Positions 32,116 to 44,975 of a DNA stretch of 64,000 nt are shown here, piece after piece. Location of the stretch: positions 8,358,760 through 8,422,759 of the forward strand of contig JASKMD010000019.1 in assembly GCA_030144725.1 (NCBI GenBank), read 5' to 3'. The first letter of the stretch is position 1. The number at the start of each line of letters is the position of its first letter. A model generated the notes under the pieces. It was not told the DNA's origin. It did not search any database and saw only the letters and a program-made list of their open reading frames with translations. The position numbers and the translations under genes are program-made. Source of the DNA: Haematococcus lacustris (lineage: Eukaryota; Chlorophyta; Chlorophyceae; Chlamydomonadales; Haematococcaceae).

Positions 32116-35100
32116 TCACCAGTCACTCTGGCTGCGCGCAAAGCTGAGGAAGGAGGCGTCCAGGATGGTCATCACGTTAACCGCCAGCAGCTGGTGGGCC
32201 ACTGGCACCCTTATGAAGTTGACAGTCTGTGGGTCGAGTCAGGTCAGGTCAGGTCAGGTCAGGTCAGGTCAGGTCAGGTCAGGTCAGGTCAGGTCAGGTC
32301 AGGTCAGGTCAGGTCAGGTCAGGTCAGGTCAGGTCAGGTCAGGTCAGGTCAGGTCAGGTCAGGTCAGGTCAGGTCAGGTCAGGTCAGGTCAGGTCAGGTC
32401 AGGTCAGGTCAGGTCAGGTCAGGTCAGGTCAGGTCAGGTCAGGTCAGGTCAGGTCAGGTCAGGTCAAGTCAGGTCAGGTCAGGTCAGGTCAGGTCAGGTC
32501 AGGTCAGGTCAGGTCAGGTCAGGTCAGGTCGTCAGTGTCACAGCAGCAGGGACATTGGCGCTAGGAGCGAGGCAGCACATACCAAGCCCTGGCCCTGGCC
32601 CTGACCCTGACCCTGACCCTGGCCCTGACCCTGGCCCTGACCCTGACCCTGGCCCTGACCCTGGCCTGTGGCCACGCTTGCCCAGGCAGTGCAGATCAGC
32701 AAGTCACCTGGAACGCGGGCCAGATGGCCAGCTCAGCAAGGTAGGTGGGTATGAAGTCCTTGGTCACCTTGTCCTTCAAAGTGCTCCTGTCAGCCAGGGC
32801 AGACACAGCCGACATGTCACCTGCCAGACCCCTGGGCCCACCTGGAGTAGAGCCCATGCAAGAGTGTAATTGTCATCCTAGCGGGCACAATCCGTGCATG
32901 CTGTCATGCTCCTTGCATGGTGGTCGCCAGGCGTGCTGACTCAGCGCAAGCAGCATTAGCACAGCCATCACTCCACCATCAGCATTCACAGATGTGGCCA
33001 GTCATCATGCAGGAAGTACACCTTCAGTGTTGTCTGACACAGTGACAATGATGGAAAGCTACTAAGGTGAAGTCAGGAGCTGAGGAGGATTCTGAAGGAG
33101 GCCAGGCACGGCCTCGTGGTGTGAGGGCTAGTAGAGGCTAAACCGTGTTCAGGAGGGTGGGGAGGTGTGGACAGGTGCGACTGACCACTCACCACCCACT
33201 ACCGTCAATGACGAAGGAGCCCCAGGCATAAAAGGCCAGCACGTAGATGGGGCCTGCACACCAGGCACGCTGCAGTTGTTACTACATGCAGTCACACAGT
33301 CATTGTATGGTCTTAGAAGGATACGTTCTAACACTCTATGAGCATGGCATGAGTAGAACATGCTTAGCCTAAAAACTTGCTCAGGCGGCTATTTGTGTTT
33401 GCATTGCTGCTGAAGTGGGTCACTGTGGTGGCAGTGAAGCTGGGTCAAGGAAGCTCTTGGCCCTGCACCTCCTGCCCTGGCCCACTTCCACACTCCCCCT
33501 GTGTTAGACATTGAGTGTGTGACACACGATGTGTCACACAATGTGTCACACGATGTGCCACATGATCATTCACACGATGTGTCACACGATGTCACACTGG
33601 GCAAAGCTGGATTGGAGTGCGGCAAGGTGGGCTGCTTGTCTAGCAGACTGAGCTACGACAAGCTCAGGCAAGGGGAGTCAATGCAGTAGGGAGATAAACA
33701 AAACATGAGCCAAGGCCACAAGCCCACCCAGTAGCAGGAACAGGTGACTCAGCACTCCTGCACCACTCCAGAAGGCTACTTGAAACTGGGAATGGAATGC
33801 AGCAGCCATGGACAGCCATGGACATGCAAGTAGCATGTGAGACGTACACTTGTGCACGACAACTACACAGCCATGCAGGTGTGGGGCAACGGAGTGCCAC
33901 GATGCGCCCCAGCGTCGCCAGCAGCTACACCAGCATGACTGACAGGTCCTAGCTGGTCCCCTGTACGCCCTCTCTATGGCAGAGACATATGCTGCAGTTT
34001 CAAACCGCTCCCCTGGCCCCACAACTCACCGCACCAGACGGCTGGCAGATGAGACGCGCCAAGCCATCATGCAGGGGCTACACAGGCTTCAATCATGCAA
34101 GCGCACACCCATGCAAGCTCACACTGGGGCAAGCATTCACCCGAGCCAGCCCATGAAGGACTCTTGCTCACCAAGGATGAGGGTGTCAGCCAGGACCTTG
34201 GCCCCGACATAGCGGGCGGTGCCAGGGGATAGTAGCTTGCGTGCAGCCACATCCAATCCTAGGTACCAGAAGTGGCCTGAGCAGCAACACCATGCATGCG
34301 CCTGTCCATGTGGGCGTGAGTCGGTCAGGGTTCAAGTTCTGGAGACGGCACCCAGGTGGGTAGGTCAGGTGTCTACAACATGGGCCAACCTCCATGCTAA
34401 CCCGCATGTGCTGTCACAGCTCTGGTGAGCAGGGCGTTGTGCAGGTGAGCAGGGCATTGTGCTGGTGGCACACATGGGGGCTGGTGGCACACAGTGGGGT
34501 GCCTTAGTGTGTGCTTAGTGTGCGCTGCATTGAGGACACAGCGGGTGTGGGCTGCAGTCTGGAAGAGTGGGCTCCAGTATGAGGTTGAGCAGGCAGTGGA
34601 GGCAGGAACAATGGAATCAGGATGCACAGCCAGTCTGATACCTGCCTGACCAGAGGAGCAGCGCCGGCCTAATGAGCAGAGTTAGGAGGCCGCTGTGTGT
34701 ACAAGCGCACGTGGCACTGCAAGTGGGCCTAGGCTCTGATCGCCACGTAAGGTTACCCTACACCCCCTCATCCTCACAGCACCTATGCTTGGCCTTCGTC
34801 ATGTAATGTTGTTGCTGCTGCAGGCCATGCCTCCTTAGATCCAGGACATCAGGTGCTTTCAGACACACACTAACAAGAGCTCACCAACTGGCCCCATGAA
34901 ACCAGCTCCGAAAGCAGCCGTCAGGCCCAACCTGCGCTGGTCCACATGTTTCCGCTGCTCAGCATATCTTTGTGCCACCAAGTCTGCACAAATACACGCA
35001 CTGGCAACATACATGTAACATGTGTACAACACATGCTAGAATTCAGCACCTGCAGCTGCATCAATGTCCATGACTATACCTCCTAATCCCCAGAGCGCCG

Positions 35101-35197
35101 CTGACGTCAATGCTTGAACCGCCACGGGCCGCTTGGTTAACTGCGCCTCGTAACCTCGCCAAAGTGCACGGCCGTGGCCTCCTAGTTGCCAGGCCAT
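32116..35197 (-). CDS. Mpv17/PMP22-family integral membrane protein, 6 exons, 200 aa
   Basis: Members sit in inner mitochondrial, peroxisomal or plastid membranes; the molecular role is debated. Exons on the minus strand: 35197-35050, 34983-34885, 34276-34172, 33253-33193, 32786-32708, 32226-32116 (603 nt, phases consistent). The protein reads WRGYEAQLTKRPVAVQALTS, LVAQRYAEQRKHVDQRRLGL, AAFGAGFMGPVGHFWYLGLD, VGAKVLADTLILGPIYVLAF, KDKVTKDFIPTYLAELAIWP and TVNFIRVPVAHQLLAVNVMT. This is the full Mpv17 pattern with GPVGHFWY and the WP..Q.VNF..VP signature, at the usual family length. About four membrane spans are expected. The stop TGA (32118-32116) directly follows SQSDW; it overlaps a GT that could be read as a donor, but the family length argues for ending here. 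Intron 5 carries a pentamer array. Confidence 0.92.
32236..32530 (+). repeat. GGTCA pentamer array in Mpv17-family intron 5
   Basis: About 59 near-perfect pentamers with a single substitution at about 32466. It begins only ten bases from the exon 6 acceptor, so the 3' splice-site context of that intron is made of repeat. Confidence 0.96.
32581..32665 (+). repeat. CCCTGG/CCCTGA hexamer array
   Basis: About 14 hexamers alternating ccctgg and ccctga, in the same intron. Confidence 0.95.
33516..33596 (+). repeat. Degenerate GATGTGTCACAC repeats in intron 4
   Basis: Five or six imperfect units of a gtgtcacac motif in the Mpv17-family intron 33254-34171. Confidence 0.8.
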
Positions 35198-35789
35198 CGT
35201 CAAGTTGTTACGTTTCTCATGCGAGCAGGCTGTGCTGGGCAAGTCGACCCTGATGAGCAGGTAGGTCGGATGCAGCCCACATCGGCATTCAATGCGGCTG
35301 GTAACGGTGCAACCGCAAAATTTGTAGCCTGCTGTATCCCGGTGCTTCGCGGGGTGTGCAAGGGGAGGCACGATCCATACTGATTCTTAGGTGTCCCCGA
35401 GCTTCTTGCTCAGATTCCCCAGTCTACACCTTTGCTGCTAGTGGTGCAGCGGTGGTAATGTGTTGAACAGTGCCCAGCAAGCCGACAGAGTAGCATCTGT
35501 CATTTACAAGGCGCCTGTAGGCATCTCCACAGGGACGTGGATCAGCATTTGATCCCTAGAAGCATCATGCCCTCCTCCAAACTATAGCAAGAGTCGTGAT
35601 CAAAGACAAGTTGCGAGATCATATTCGTGACGGTTGGCTGCGAGTCCTTAGTCCTAGCACTAGTGCTGGGAGCCTAGTGCACCGCTGGTGAGAACACCTC
35701 CCACTACCCAGCTTGAGCCACTACACTAAGCTCTTGCTCGCACACATCCGCTTGGTGAGAGGGGTTGCTTAATGGAGCTGAGCTATTGG
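35198..35789. other. 5' flank of the Mpv17-family gene, with a short Fanzor-tail-like piece
   Basis: No gene is recognised. At about 35728-35770 the sequence agctcttgctc...cacacatc...gtgag.ggggtt resembles 27786-27830, part of the Fanzor tail. It lies directly before the GGGGC array. The similarity is short (about 45 bp). Confidence 0.35.
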
Positions 35790-37854
35790 CGGGCGGGGCG
35801 GGGCGGGGCGGGGCGGGGCGGGGCGGGGCGGGGCGGGGCGGGGCGGGGCGGGGCGGGGCGGGGCGGGGCGGGGCGGGGCGGGGCGGGGCGGGGCGGGGCG
35901 GGCGGGGCGGGGCGGGGCGGGGCGGGGCGGGGCGGGGCGGGGCGGGGCGGGGCGGGGCGGGGCGGGGCGGGGCGGGGCGGGGCGGGGCGGGGCGGGGCGG
36001 GGCGGGGCGGGGCGGGGCGGGGCGGGGCGGGGCGGGGCGGGGCGGGGCGGGGCGGGGCGGGGCGGGGCGGGGCGGGGCGGGGCGGGGCGGGGCGGGGCGG
36101 GGCGGGGCGGGGCGGGGCGGGGCGGCGCGGGGCGGCGCGGCGCGGCGCGGCGCGGCGCGGCGCGGCGCGGCGCGGCGCGGCGCGGCGCGGCGCGGCGCGG
36201 CGCGGCGCGGCGCGGCGCGGCGCGGGGCGGGGCGGGGCGGGGCGGGGCGGGGCGGGGCGGGGCGGGGCGGGGCGGGGCGGGGCGGGGCGGGGCGGGGCGG
36301 GGCGGGGCGGGGCGGGGCGGGGCGGGGCGGGGCGGGGCGGGGCGGGGCGGGGCGGGGCGGGGCGGGGCGGGGCGGGGCGGGGCGGGGCGGGGCGGGGCGG
36401 GGCGGGGCGGGGCGGGGCGGGGCGGGGCGGGGCGGGGCGGGGCGGGGCGGGGCGGGGCGGGGCGGGGCGGGGCGGGGCGGGGCGGGGCGGGGCGGGGCGG
36501 GGCGGGGCGGGGCGGGGCGGGGCGGGGCGGGGCGGGGCGGGGCGGGGCGGGGCGGGGCGGGGCGGGGCGGGGCGGGGCGGGGCGGGGCGGGGCGGGGCGG
36601 GGCGGGGCGGGGCGGGGCGGGGCGGGGCGGGGCGGGGCGGGGCGGGGCGGGGCGGGGCGGGGCGGGGCGGGGCGGGGCGGGGCGGGGCGGGGCGGGGCGG
36701 GGCGGGGCGGGGCGGGGCGGGGCGGGGCGGGGCGGGGCGGGGCGGGGCGGGGCGGGGCGGGGCGGGGCGGGGCGGGGCGGGGCGGGGCGGGGCGGGGCGG
36801 GGCGGGGCGGGGCGGGGCGGGGCGGGGCGGGGCGGGGCGGGGCGGGGCGGGGCGGGGCGGGGCGGGGCGGGGCGGGGCGGGGCGGGGCGGGGCGGGGCGG
36901 GGCGGGGCGGGGCGGGGCGGGGCGGGGCGGGGCGGGGCGGGGCGGGGCGGGGCGGGGCGGGGCGGGGCGGGGCGGGGCGGGGCGGGGCGGGGCGGGGCGG
37001 GGCGGGGCGGGGCGGGGCGGGGCGGGGCGGGGCGGGGCGGGGCGGGGCGGGGCGGGGCGGGGCGGGGCGGGGCGGGGCGGGGCGGGGCGGGGCGGGGCGG
37101 GGCGGGGCGGGGCGGGGCGGGGCGGGGCGGGGCGGGGCGGGGCGGGGCGGGGCGGGGCGGGGCGGGGCGGGGCGGGGCGGGGCGGGGCGGGGCGGGGCGG
37201 GGCGGGGCGGGGCGGGGCGGGGCGGGGCGGGGCGGGGCGGGGCGGGGCGGGGCGGGGCGGGGCGGGGCGGGGCGGGGCGGGGCGGGGCGGGGCGGGGCGG
37301 GGCGGGGCGGGGCGGGGCGGGGCGGGGCGGGGCGGGGCGGGGCGGGGCGGGGCGGGGCGGGGCGGGGCGGGGCGGGGCGGGGCGGGGCGGGGCGGGGCGG
37401 GGCGGGGCGGGGCGGGGCGGGGCGGGGCGGGGCGGGGCGGGGCGGGGCGGGGCGGGGCGGGGCGGGGCGGGGCGGGGCGGGGCGGGGCGGGGCGGGGCGG
37501 GGCGGGGCGGGGCGGGGCGGGGCGGGGCGGGGCGGGGCGGGGCGGGGCGGGGCGGGGCGGGGCGGGGCGGGGCGGGGCGGGGCGGGGCGGGGCGGGGCGG
37601 GGCGGGGCGGGGCGGGGCGGGGCGGGGCGGGGCGGGGCGGGGCGGGGCGGGGCGGGGCGGGGCGGGGCGGGGCGGGGCGGGGCGGGGCGGGGCGGGGCGG
37701 GGCGGGGCGGGGCGGGGCGGGGCGGGGCGGGGCGGGGCGGGGCGGGGCGGGGCGGGGCGGGGCGGGGCGGGGCGGGGCGGGGCGGGGCGGGGCGGGGCGG
37801 GGCGGGGCGGGGCGGGGCGGGGCGGGGCGGGGCGGGGCGGGGCGGGGCGGGGCG
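35790..37854 (+). repeat. GGGGC pentamer array 1 (about 2.07 kb)
   Basis: About 410 GGGGC units with one shortened unit near 35900 and a variant block (next entry). The open frames of more than 700 aa across it on both strands are artefacts. The G-runs could form G-quadruplexes. Confidence 0.97.
36122..36223 (+). repeat. Homogenised GGCGC/CGCGG variant block inside array 1
   Basis: About 20 adjacent units share the same G-to-C change while units on both sides are GGGGC. This points to local amplification of one mutant unit. Confidence 0.95.
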
Positions 37855-38514
37855 CATGTTGGCGACGCTCATCTGGGTTACTCTTAGCGACCGCTATAGG
37901 AAGCCTGGATCCATCGCGGCGTGAATGGCGCATCCAAACTAAAATTCAAATCAGCAATTAACAGCACTTCTTCAACACGGGTCAGTCCACATGTGACAGC
38001 AACTTCAAGGTGTTCTCCACATTGATGCCTGTGGTTCTTGTGCAGCCAAACGCAGCTAGAATCAGAAGATGAAGAAATTGAGCTGCAATCATCTTTACCC
38101 CTCACACATGAAACGGCCCACACATCAAGACAATGCGTTTCTGTTCTACTGACATGTTAGGAACCCACACAAGGAGCCGCACAAAACTGGCAGTTCATCA
38201 TTTGACGTCCTGGTTGGACAGGAAACCGGCCGAGAAAAGTGCCCTTTCTAGGAATATCTAGCATGGGGTGACGTGACACGAGTTGCACGCTGTTCGGGTG
38301 CAGGGACAGGCCACACGCCATACAAACACTCTTAAAATTGTCATCAGCACTAGCACTAGCACTGGAACACATGTCAGGGGGGGTAAAAAGTTGAAAAGTT
38401 GGGCCGCTGAGCGCGATAGCTGCTCGCTGATCCCAGCCCCACTAAGCAGGCCATTCCCGGCACAGCGCGACCCAATCTTTCAGAATCCCCGCCCACCCCG
38501 GCACAGGTGCACAT
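37855..38514. other. Unassigned sequence between array 1 and the expansin duplication
   Basis: About 660 bp with no recognised gene or repeat on either strand. Confidence 0.4.
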
Positions 38515-40640
38515 CAGTCCGAGCTGCCCGCTAACATCGCGTGATGAGCTGCACCGCCCTGCGCAAGAGCCGCTGTAAAACTCTTTGAAGACTAGTACGA
38601 TTTTATCAGGGGTGCCGCCAATGGCGTCAATGGCCTGGAGTGCTCAAGCCCGCGCTTCTACAGCTTCAGGCGTGCGCGCTGTGCCACGCTGATACCGGCG
38701 GTGTGCTACTCGTTGGCATAGTCAAGGACTTTGTGACATGGACAACGAAGGTTTGCGGGGCCAATGGCGGGGTAGATCACTTCTCATTGCCTGTTGTGTG
38801 ACCCGGCGGATCAAATGGTGAGCTTTGCATTCGTCGGCACACACCCGCCGCACACTCCAGGGCGCACTCGTGTGTCGCAGCCGAGGTACTACTGCACCCT
38901 TGGCCACAAATTCAAAGCTCGCTGCATCCAGCCTCGGATACCTTAAGCAATCACAGGTGAGCTAGCGGCGCTCTCCGAGGAGCAACAGGTCTAGGTTCGC
39001 ACGCCATTGTCGCCAAAGGCCGTCACCTTATTGAACCGCCAATTGCCCTAGCATGCGCACGCCCTAGCTATTACAGCTTTGCGATAGCGAGAGGGCCGCA
39101 GCGCTAGACATGTTCCCAAGAGTCGCTTAGGACGGCGGCTTAGCACCTCACCGTTCTGTGTCCAAATTCTTCACTGCCACTTTTAGCTGTTGCCCCACTA
39201 ATCGCACCACCCGCCTCCCAGTCATGCGGCTCTCGGTGGGTCAAGGGCGCGCTTGTTGCTATGTTTGCAGGGTCACCGCAGTATGCCGCAGTTGCGCAGC
39301 CCGTGCGATGCCCCTGAGCGGTCCGAGTGGCCCTTGTCGAGTGGCAGGCTAGTGCACCCACGACCCTTGAGTCAATCGTCGCCGGCCTCCATTTTTGCGC
39401 TACTTACCTTGCTGCTGGCCGTCCCTGCTTCTGCCCAGTGGAAGGTCGGTCGAGCAACGTGGTACGACGACGCTGCCTGGTGAGGCTCACGTGATGGACT
39501 ATGTTGCTCGCTCCTAGCTAGGGACCGCGTGCTGAGTGCCTACCTCTATGCTGCGTTGACGACCTGAACATGCACCAGGCCCTTCACGTATGCTGCCAGC
39601 TCAGTGCTGCTTTACTAATCTGCTCGCATTGCCACTATGCATTCTCCCCTCGCTTGGCTGCAGGATGTCTGTTCACTCCGGTTCATGCATGTATGGTGAG
39701 TGCTGCATGTGACAGCACCCAGCACTGCACCAGAGCACCAGCCCAGCACTGACATTAGGTGTTGATATGTAGGTATGACTAGACCGGCTTGTTGCCCTTG
39801 CCTCCTGCTCAGGGTACCTTGGCAACAAGTTCGGTGGGAACCAGAACTGGATGGTGGCAGCCATGAATGATGGGCACCCACGCTTTGGTGGTAGCTGCGG
39901 GTGAGTTTATGCTGTCTGGCTTGGGATGGAAGTGGTGGTGTCGAGCTGGCTGTAAAGAAATGATTGCACATGGGGCTGCTACTTGGTGACGGTGTCAGCA
40001 ACTAGCCTGGAGAGTTGTGATAGCATGTTGTGAAGCTGTGCGGGTGTGGATGCTGATGCTGGATAGTTGGCAGGGGCATTGTTGGAAGGGCTCCTTTCTC
40101 CATGCTTGGACCCAACCTACCTGCTGCTGCTGGTCCGGGCTTGTGTTGCGCAGCCGCAGCAGCCGGCCGCTTGGCCCAGCCTGCATGGCCGTGTGACTGT
40201 CCTGGTCGGTGTGACGTGTGTGAGGGAGGACTGGTGCCACCAGGGCCAGCACATGGCCACCAGGGCCTGAAGGGGAGGGCAGGCAAGAAGCCATGCACGC
40301 ATCCCTGCTTGCGTGTATGCTTGCATTCTGTTCGAAATGTCTTGCACTGCTGGTAGTGTTGTGCATGACATGAATCTGCTGCACTTCATGTTGTTCATCT
40401 TGCCTGTCAACTATAAACTGTCGAGCAGTTGCCTGTTTGGCTGTCAGTGGCATCTGCTCTAGTACTGGTCGTAAGCATGGGTTGCGGGTGGGAAGGGTTC
40501 ACGTATCACATCACTAGCTACTTGCCTATCCTTGCTGCTGCTTCTGCTGTAGCTGCTGGTGCCATGTTACTAGCATGCTTGGATGGGCACCTCAGATTGT
40601 ATATCTGATGCTGCAGGCGTTGCTACAAGATTCGCTGCAA
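38515..40640 (+). repeat. Duplicated segment, first copy (uninterrupted)
   Basis: It is nearly identical to 44976-45173 joined to 62162-64000. It carries the 5' region and first exons of the expansin-like gene. At 38702-38709 it holds the single TGTGCTAC that is the empty site of the hAT at 45174-62161. Homology continues to the window end, so the true right limit is unknown. A 20-mer at 38753-38772 also occurs in the inverted repeat at 53480-53505. Confidence 0.93.
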
Positions 40641-41799
40641 GCCCATGACAGTGAGGGACAACTATGGGCAGCAGATTGACCGCAACCACGAGTGCTACAA
40701 CCAGGACCCCGTCACTGTGGTCATCACCGACAACTGGTAGGTTCTGCTGCTGCTGCTGCTGCTGCTGCTTGCACCGCTGCTGTTTGCACCGTCGCTGCTG
40801 CTAGCCGTGCTGACTTGGCTGTAGCTAAGTACCCTAACCACCTATTCCATTGTGGACCTCTTGTCGCTGCCCCTGCTACGTTCAGCGCTTCTGATCACGC
40901 AGCACTTGATGTCGCCACAATGCCTGTTCTTGCATCGGCACGCTCTGCTGCTGCAGCCCTTGCGACTATCCAAACAACGCGTACTCCAACAAGCGCTGGT
41001 GTTGTGGGGACATGGACCACTTTGACTTGGGTATCTGGGCTTTCAAAAAGGTGAACAATGCTGTACTTAGTTCAGCTGCTGGTACATCAAAATGATGTAT
41101 TGTATGCACAGACTGCCTCGCACACCTGCCAGCTAAGCACCAGTTGATGTGACCTGCCTTGCTGCGGTGGTGGCTGTCCTGCAGTTCGCCGACCCAGGGA
41201 AGGGTGTGGTGGGCATTGAGTACCAGGAGACCCCCTGCCCTGCTGACTTCCAGCAGCCACTCAACCCCTCAGTGCAAAAGCCCAGGTCAGGTGCTGCCCA
41301 AGCAATAGACGCAGGGGCAAAACAGCAGTGCTTTGTTTGCTGCTTCTGTCAATGATGCGACTGAGTTTGTGTGTGTTGCATACTATACAGTTCACTTCTT
41401 CGTCAATATCCTCATGACTTGGATGCGCAGCATGCTGCCGCCAAGGCTTTTGGCCAGAAGGTGGGTGGCCTCGTTGCTTAGCGTGTTGCCCAGCCATGAG
41501 CTGTCAGTGCGCCATAGCAGTGGGAAGTGCGCCTTGATGTAGGATGCAGCGCTGCTAATGCTTGTCACTCTGTACACTAAGCAAACTCGTTGCTGGTGAT
41601 GTTGCTGCAGGTGGTGTCATTTTCAGGCCCGCCTGACAATGCGAAGGTGCCTCCCCCCTCACCTTCCTCCTCCCCCTCCTCCCCTTCACCTTCCCCCTCA
41701 TCCTCCTCCTCCCCTCCCCGCTCTGGGTCGTCCTCCCCTTCCCCCACACCTTCACCCCCCCAACAGTCAGGGCGTCGGTTGGGGGCAGTTGGCCAATGA
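39283..41799 (+). CDS. Expansin-like secreted wall protein with Ser/Pro-rich tail, 8 exons
   Basis: Expansin domain 1 is a double-psi beta-barrel that loosens cell-wall polymers. Exons: 39283-39479, 39664-39695, 39813-39900, 40617-40736, 40957-41050, 41185-41285, 41391-41460, 41611-41799 (891 nt, 296 aa). A hydrophobic signal segment (SIFALLTLLLAVPASA) precedes QWKVGRATWYDDAAW, then GSCMYGYLGNKFGGNQNW, FGGSCGRCYKIRCKP, VVITDNCPCDYPNNAYSNKR and CGDMDHFDLGIWAFKKFADP. The paired cysteines and the HFD motif are expansin hallmarks. No second expansin domain follows; instead exon 8 encodes a [22 protein letters not shown] tail, typical of algal wall glycoproteins. The start is uncertain: ATG 39253 is in the same frame, and an upstream exon is possible. 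A partial second copy is at 62743. Confidence 0.88.
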
Positions 41800-43420
41800 G
41801 TAGTGGCAGCACTCCTTGCTGCCTGTTCTTTGTGATGCGGGGCGAGCAGATTATCAGCAGAAGTATGTCGGCAAGCTTATCTATGGTGATGGAAGTCCTT
41901 GGATTGCCTTGCATGCAATGCTTTTCACCTGGTGCCTGCGTTTTTCTAGTGCCTGAGCTGAGTCGAGCTGAGTCGAGGGCGTTGCTGTACAGCAGTGTTA
42001 TAATACAGGCTCTGCCTTGCACTTGCTGATGTGCAATGTTCTGCCACGCGCGCACCCGGGCACTAGATATTGTGTAGGGTATGGCGCAGAATGCTGTGAT
42101 CCACGCTTGCTGGGACCTTGAGGTGGACAGTGTGATGTGGTGTGGGCCAAAGGTGGTCTGATGCAAGTGGTATTGGATCAGAAGCAATGGCCATTCAATG
42201 ATCAACCCTTGGTACCTGCCACAAGCAAGGCTAGGTGGTGTGTTGCTGGTGAGGTGGTGTCTTGCAGCACATGTGGATTTGGAGGAAGAATATGCTTGAT
42301 CTTTGCTGCAGATGCACTGTTGCGCACAAGTATAACTGCGTGTTTATCCCCTTGGGCGTTGGCAAGATTAGGTAGAGCTGGTCGAGCAGATTTAGTGGAC
42401 AGTGTAGTGCTAGTTGTCTGTGCATGCATGCAAGGACCTGTGCATTTGCATGTGGATGCTGTTTTACTGGATAAGTATCATGGCTGACACGCAGGATGGG
42501 GGTGAGGGGTGGGAGGGTGTATGATGTGGAAGCATCGAGGCTGTATACGGATGATGTGACGACAGGGAACTTGTAAACCTATATCTCTGTGGCCTTGTAG
42601 CGTCATGGCCTGCCTCCCTCATGTTGCCAGTGATTAAGATAGACTACACCTTCTGATCTGGATGAATTGTAACTCATGCCTTTAAAAACACTTTAGCCCT
42701 GCGGCGGCATAAGTAGTGCAAGCGTTGGCATAGTCAGAGGCGTGATCACCAGTTTCTGGGAGGTAAGAAACTGTGTAAGCGCCAAGACGGGGGAGGAGTA
42801 AAGCTAGGGCAGGAACAACAAAATTCGTAGGGAGTACACCAAACCATAAAAACTTACCATGCAAATGGGGCAAGCCAAATGCATAGGCGCATGCGAATGA
42901 CACGCATGCGAGCCTCAAGTCAGATGAAACCATCACTTACTTTGCACACAAAGCTTGGAAGCACATCCTCAGGTTGAACATTCCTGCACACCTGGACAAC
43001 ATAAACACTGGCAGTATTCAAGCTATAGACACAAACGAGGTATGGCAGAGATCTCTGTCGACAGTGCGAGCGCTGGCATTCAATTACTTCACCAGCTCTT
43101 CTAAGTGTGGTGCATCCCTGGTGGTGGGTGTAGTTGCAAGTACTGCATTCACTCTTGCAGTCTCTTCGGTGATCGCTTCGTTGCACTGGCAGTGTGTGTA
43201 ACGTTGCTAACTCTGTTGGCAAGCGGTTGGGATGCACGGGCATTTGTTGTGGCTCCCATCAGCCACCTGTATTACACAACCAGCCATGTGTCAATAAAGC
43301 ATGCATGGAGAGCTGCTGCTAAAGGGTAGGGTGGTGTTGCTGCCAGCCATGCTCCTAGTGGTGCCAGCACCCCTGCAGCTAGTGGGTAGGGTGGTGTTGC
43401 TACCAGCTATGCTCCTGGTG
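41800..43420. other. Expansin 3' UTR and intergenic sequence
   Basis: No further gene is recognised. TGTAA motifs at about 42570 and 42668 could mark transcript ends, but cannot be assigned. Confidence 0.35.
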
Positions 43421-44954
43421 GGCGGGGCGGGGCGGGGCGGGGCGGGGCGGGGCGGGGCGGGGCGGGGCGGGGCGGGGCGGGGCGGGGCGGGGCGGGGCGG
43501 GGCGGGGCGGGGCGGGGCGGGGCGGGGCGGGGCGGGGCGGGGCGGGGCGGGGCGGGGCGGGGCGGGGCGGGGCGGGGCGGGGCGGGGCGGGGCGGGGCGG
43601 GGCGGGGCGGGGCGGGGCGGGGCGGGGCGGGGCGGGGCGGGGCGGGGCGGGGCGGGGCGGGGCGGGGCGGGGCGGGGCGGGGCGGGGCGGGGCGGGGCGG
43701 GGCGGGGCGGGGCGGGGCGGGGCGGGGCGGGGCGGGGCGGGGCGGGGCGGGGCGGGGCGGGGCGGGGCGGGGCGGGGCGGGGCGGGGCGGGGCGGGGCGG
43801 GGCGGGGCGGGGCGGGGCGGGGCGGGGCGGGGCGGGGCGGGGCGGGGCGGGGCGGGGCGGGGCGGGGCGGGGCGGGGCGGGGCGGGGCGGGGCGGGGCGG
43901 GGCGGGGCGGGGCGGGGCGGGGCGGGGCGGGGCGGGGCGGGGCGGGGCGGGGCGGGGCGGGGCGGGGCGGGGGCGGGGCGGGGCGGGGCGGGGCGGGGCG
44001 GGGCGGGGCGGGGCGGGGCGGGGCGGGGCGGGGCGGGGCGGGGCGGGGCGGGGCGGGGCGGGGCGGGGCGGGGCGGGGCGGGGCGGGGCGGGGCGGGGCG
44101 GGGCGGGGCGGGGCGGGGCGGGGCGGGGCGGGGCGGGGCGGGGCGGGGCGGGGCGGGGCGGGGCGGGGCGGGGCGGGGCGGGGCGGGGCGGGGCGGGGCG
44201 GGGCGGGGCGGGGCGGGGCGGGGCGGGGCGGGGCGGGGCGGGGCGGGGCGGGGCGGGGCGGGGCGGGGCGGGGCGGGGCGGGGCGGGGCGGGGCGGGGCG
44301 GGGCGGGGCGGGGCGGGGCGGGGCGGGGCGGGGCGGGGCGGGGCGGGGCGGGGCGGGGCGGGGCGGGGCGGGGCGGGGCGGGGCGGGGCGGGGCGGGGCG
44401 GGGCGGGGCGGGGCGGGGCGGGGCGGGGCGGGGCGGGGCGGGGCGGGGCGGGGCGGGGCGGGGCGGGGCGGGGCGGGGCGGGGCGGGGCGGGGCGGGGCG
44501 GGGCGGGGCGGGGCGGGGCGGGGCGGGGCGGGGCGGGGCGGGGCGGGGCGGGGCGGGGCGGGGCGGGGCGGGGCGGGGCGGGGCGGGGCGGGGCGGGGCG
44601 GGGCGGGGCGGGGCGGGGCGGGGCGGGGCGGGGCGGGGCGGGGCGGGGCGGGGCGGGGCGGGGCGGGGCGGGGCGGGGCGGGGCGGGGCGGGGCGGGGCG
44701 GGGCGGGGCGGGGCGGGGCGGGGCGGGGCGGGGCGGGGCGGGGCGGGGCGGGGCGGGGCGGGGCGGGGCGGGGCGGGGCGGGGCGGGGCGGGGCGGGGCG
44801 GGGCGGGGCGGGGCGGGGCGGGGCGGGGCGGGGCGGGGCGGGGCGGGGCGGGGCGGGGCGGGGCGGGGCGGGGCGGGGCGGGGCGGGGCGGGGCGGGGCG
44901 GGGCGGGGCGGGGCGGGGCGGGGCGGGGCGGGGCGGGGCGGGGCGGGGCGGGGC
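43421..44954 (+). repeat. GGGGC pentamer array 2 (about 1.53 kb)
   Basis: About 306 GGGGC units with one extra G near 43971. It ends only about 22 bp before the second expansin duplicate begins. Confidence 0.97.
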
Positions 44955-44975
44955 GTTCTCATTTCTGCACGGATA

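Noticed and set aside
32120..32120. An additional Mpv17-family exon after a GT at 32119-32118
   Set aside because: Reading on gives an immediate TGA after SQSDW, and the resulting 200-aa length fits the family; no convincing further exon was found.
35704..37961. Open frames of 716-729 aa on both strands (Gly-Ala-Gly-Arg and Pro-Ala-Pro-Arg repeats)
   Set aside because: They are a GGGGC pentamer array; a 5-bp unit without stops keeps several frames open. No family or splice context.
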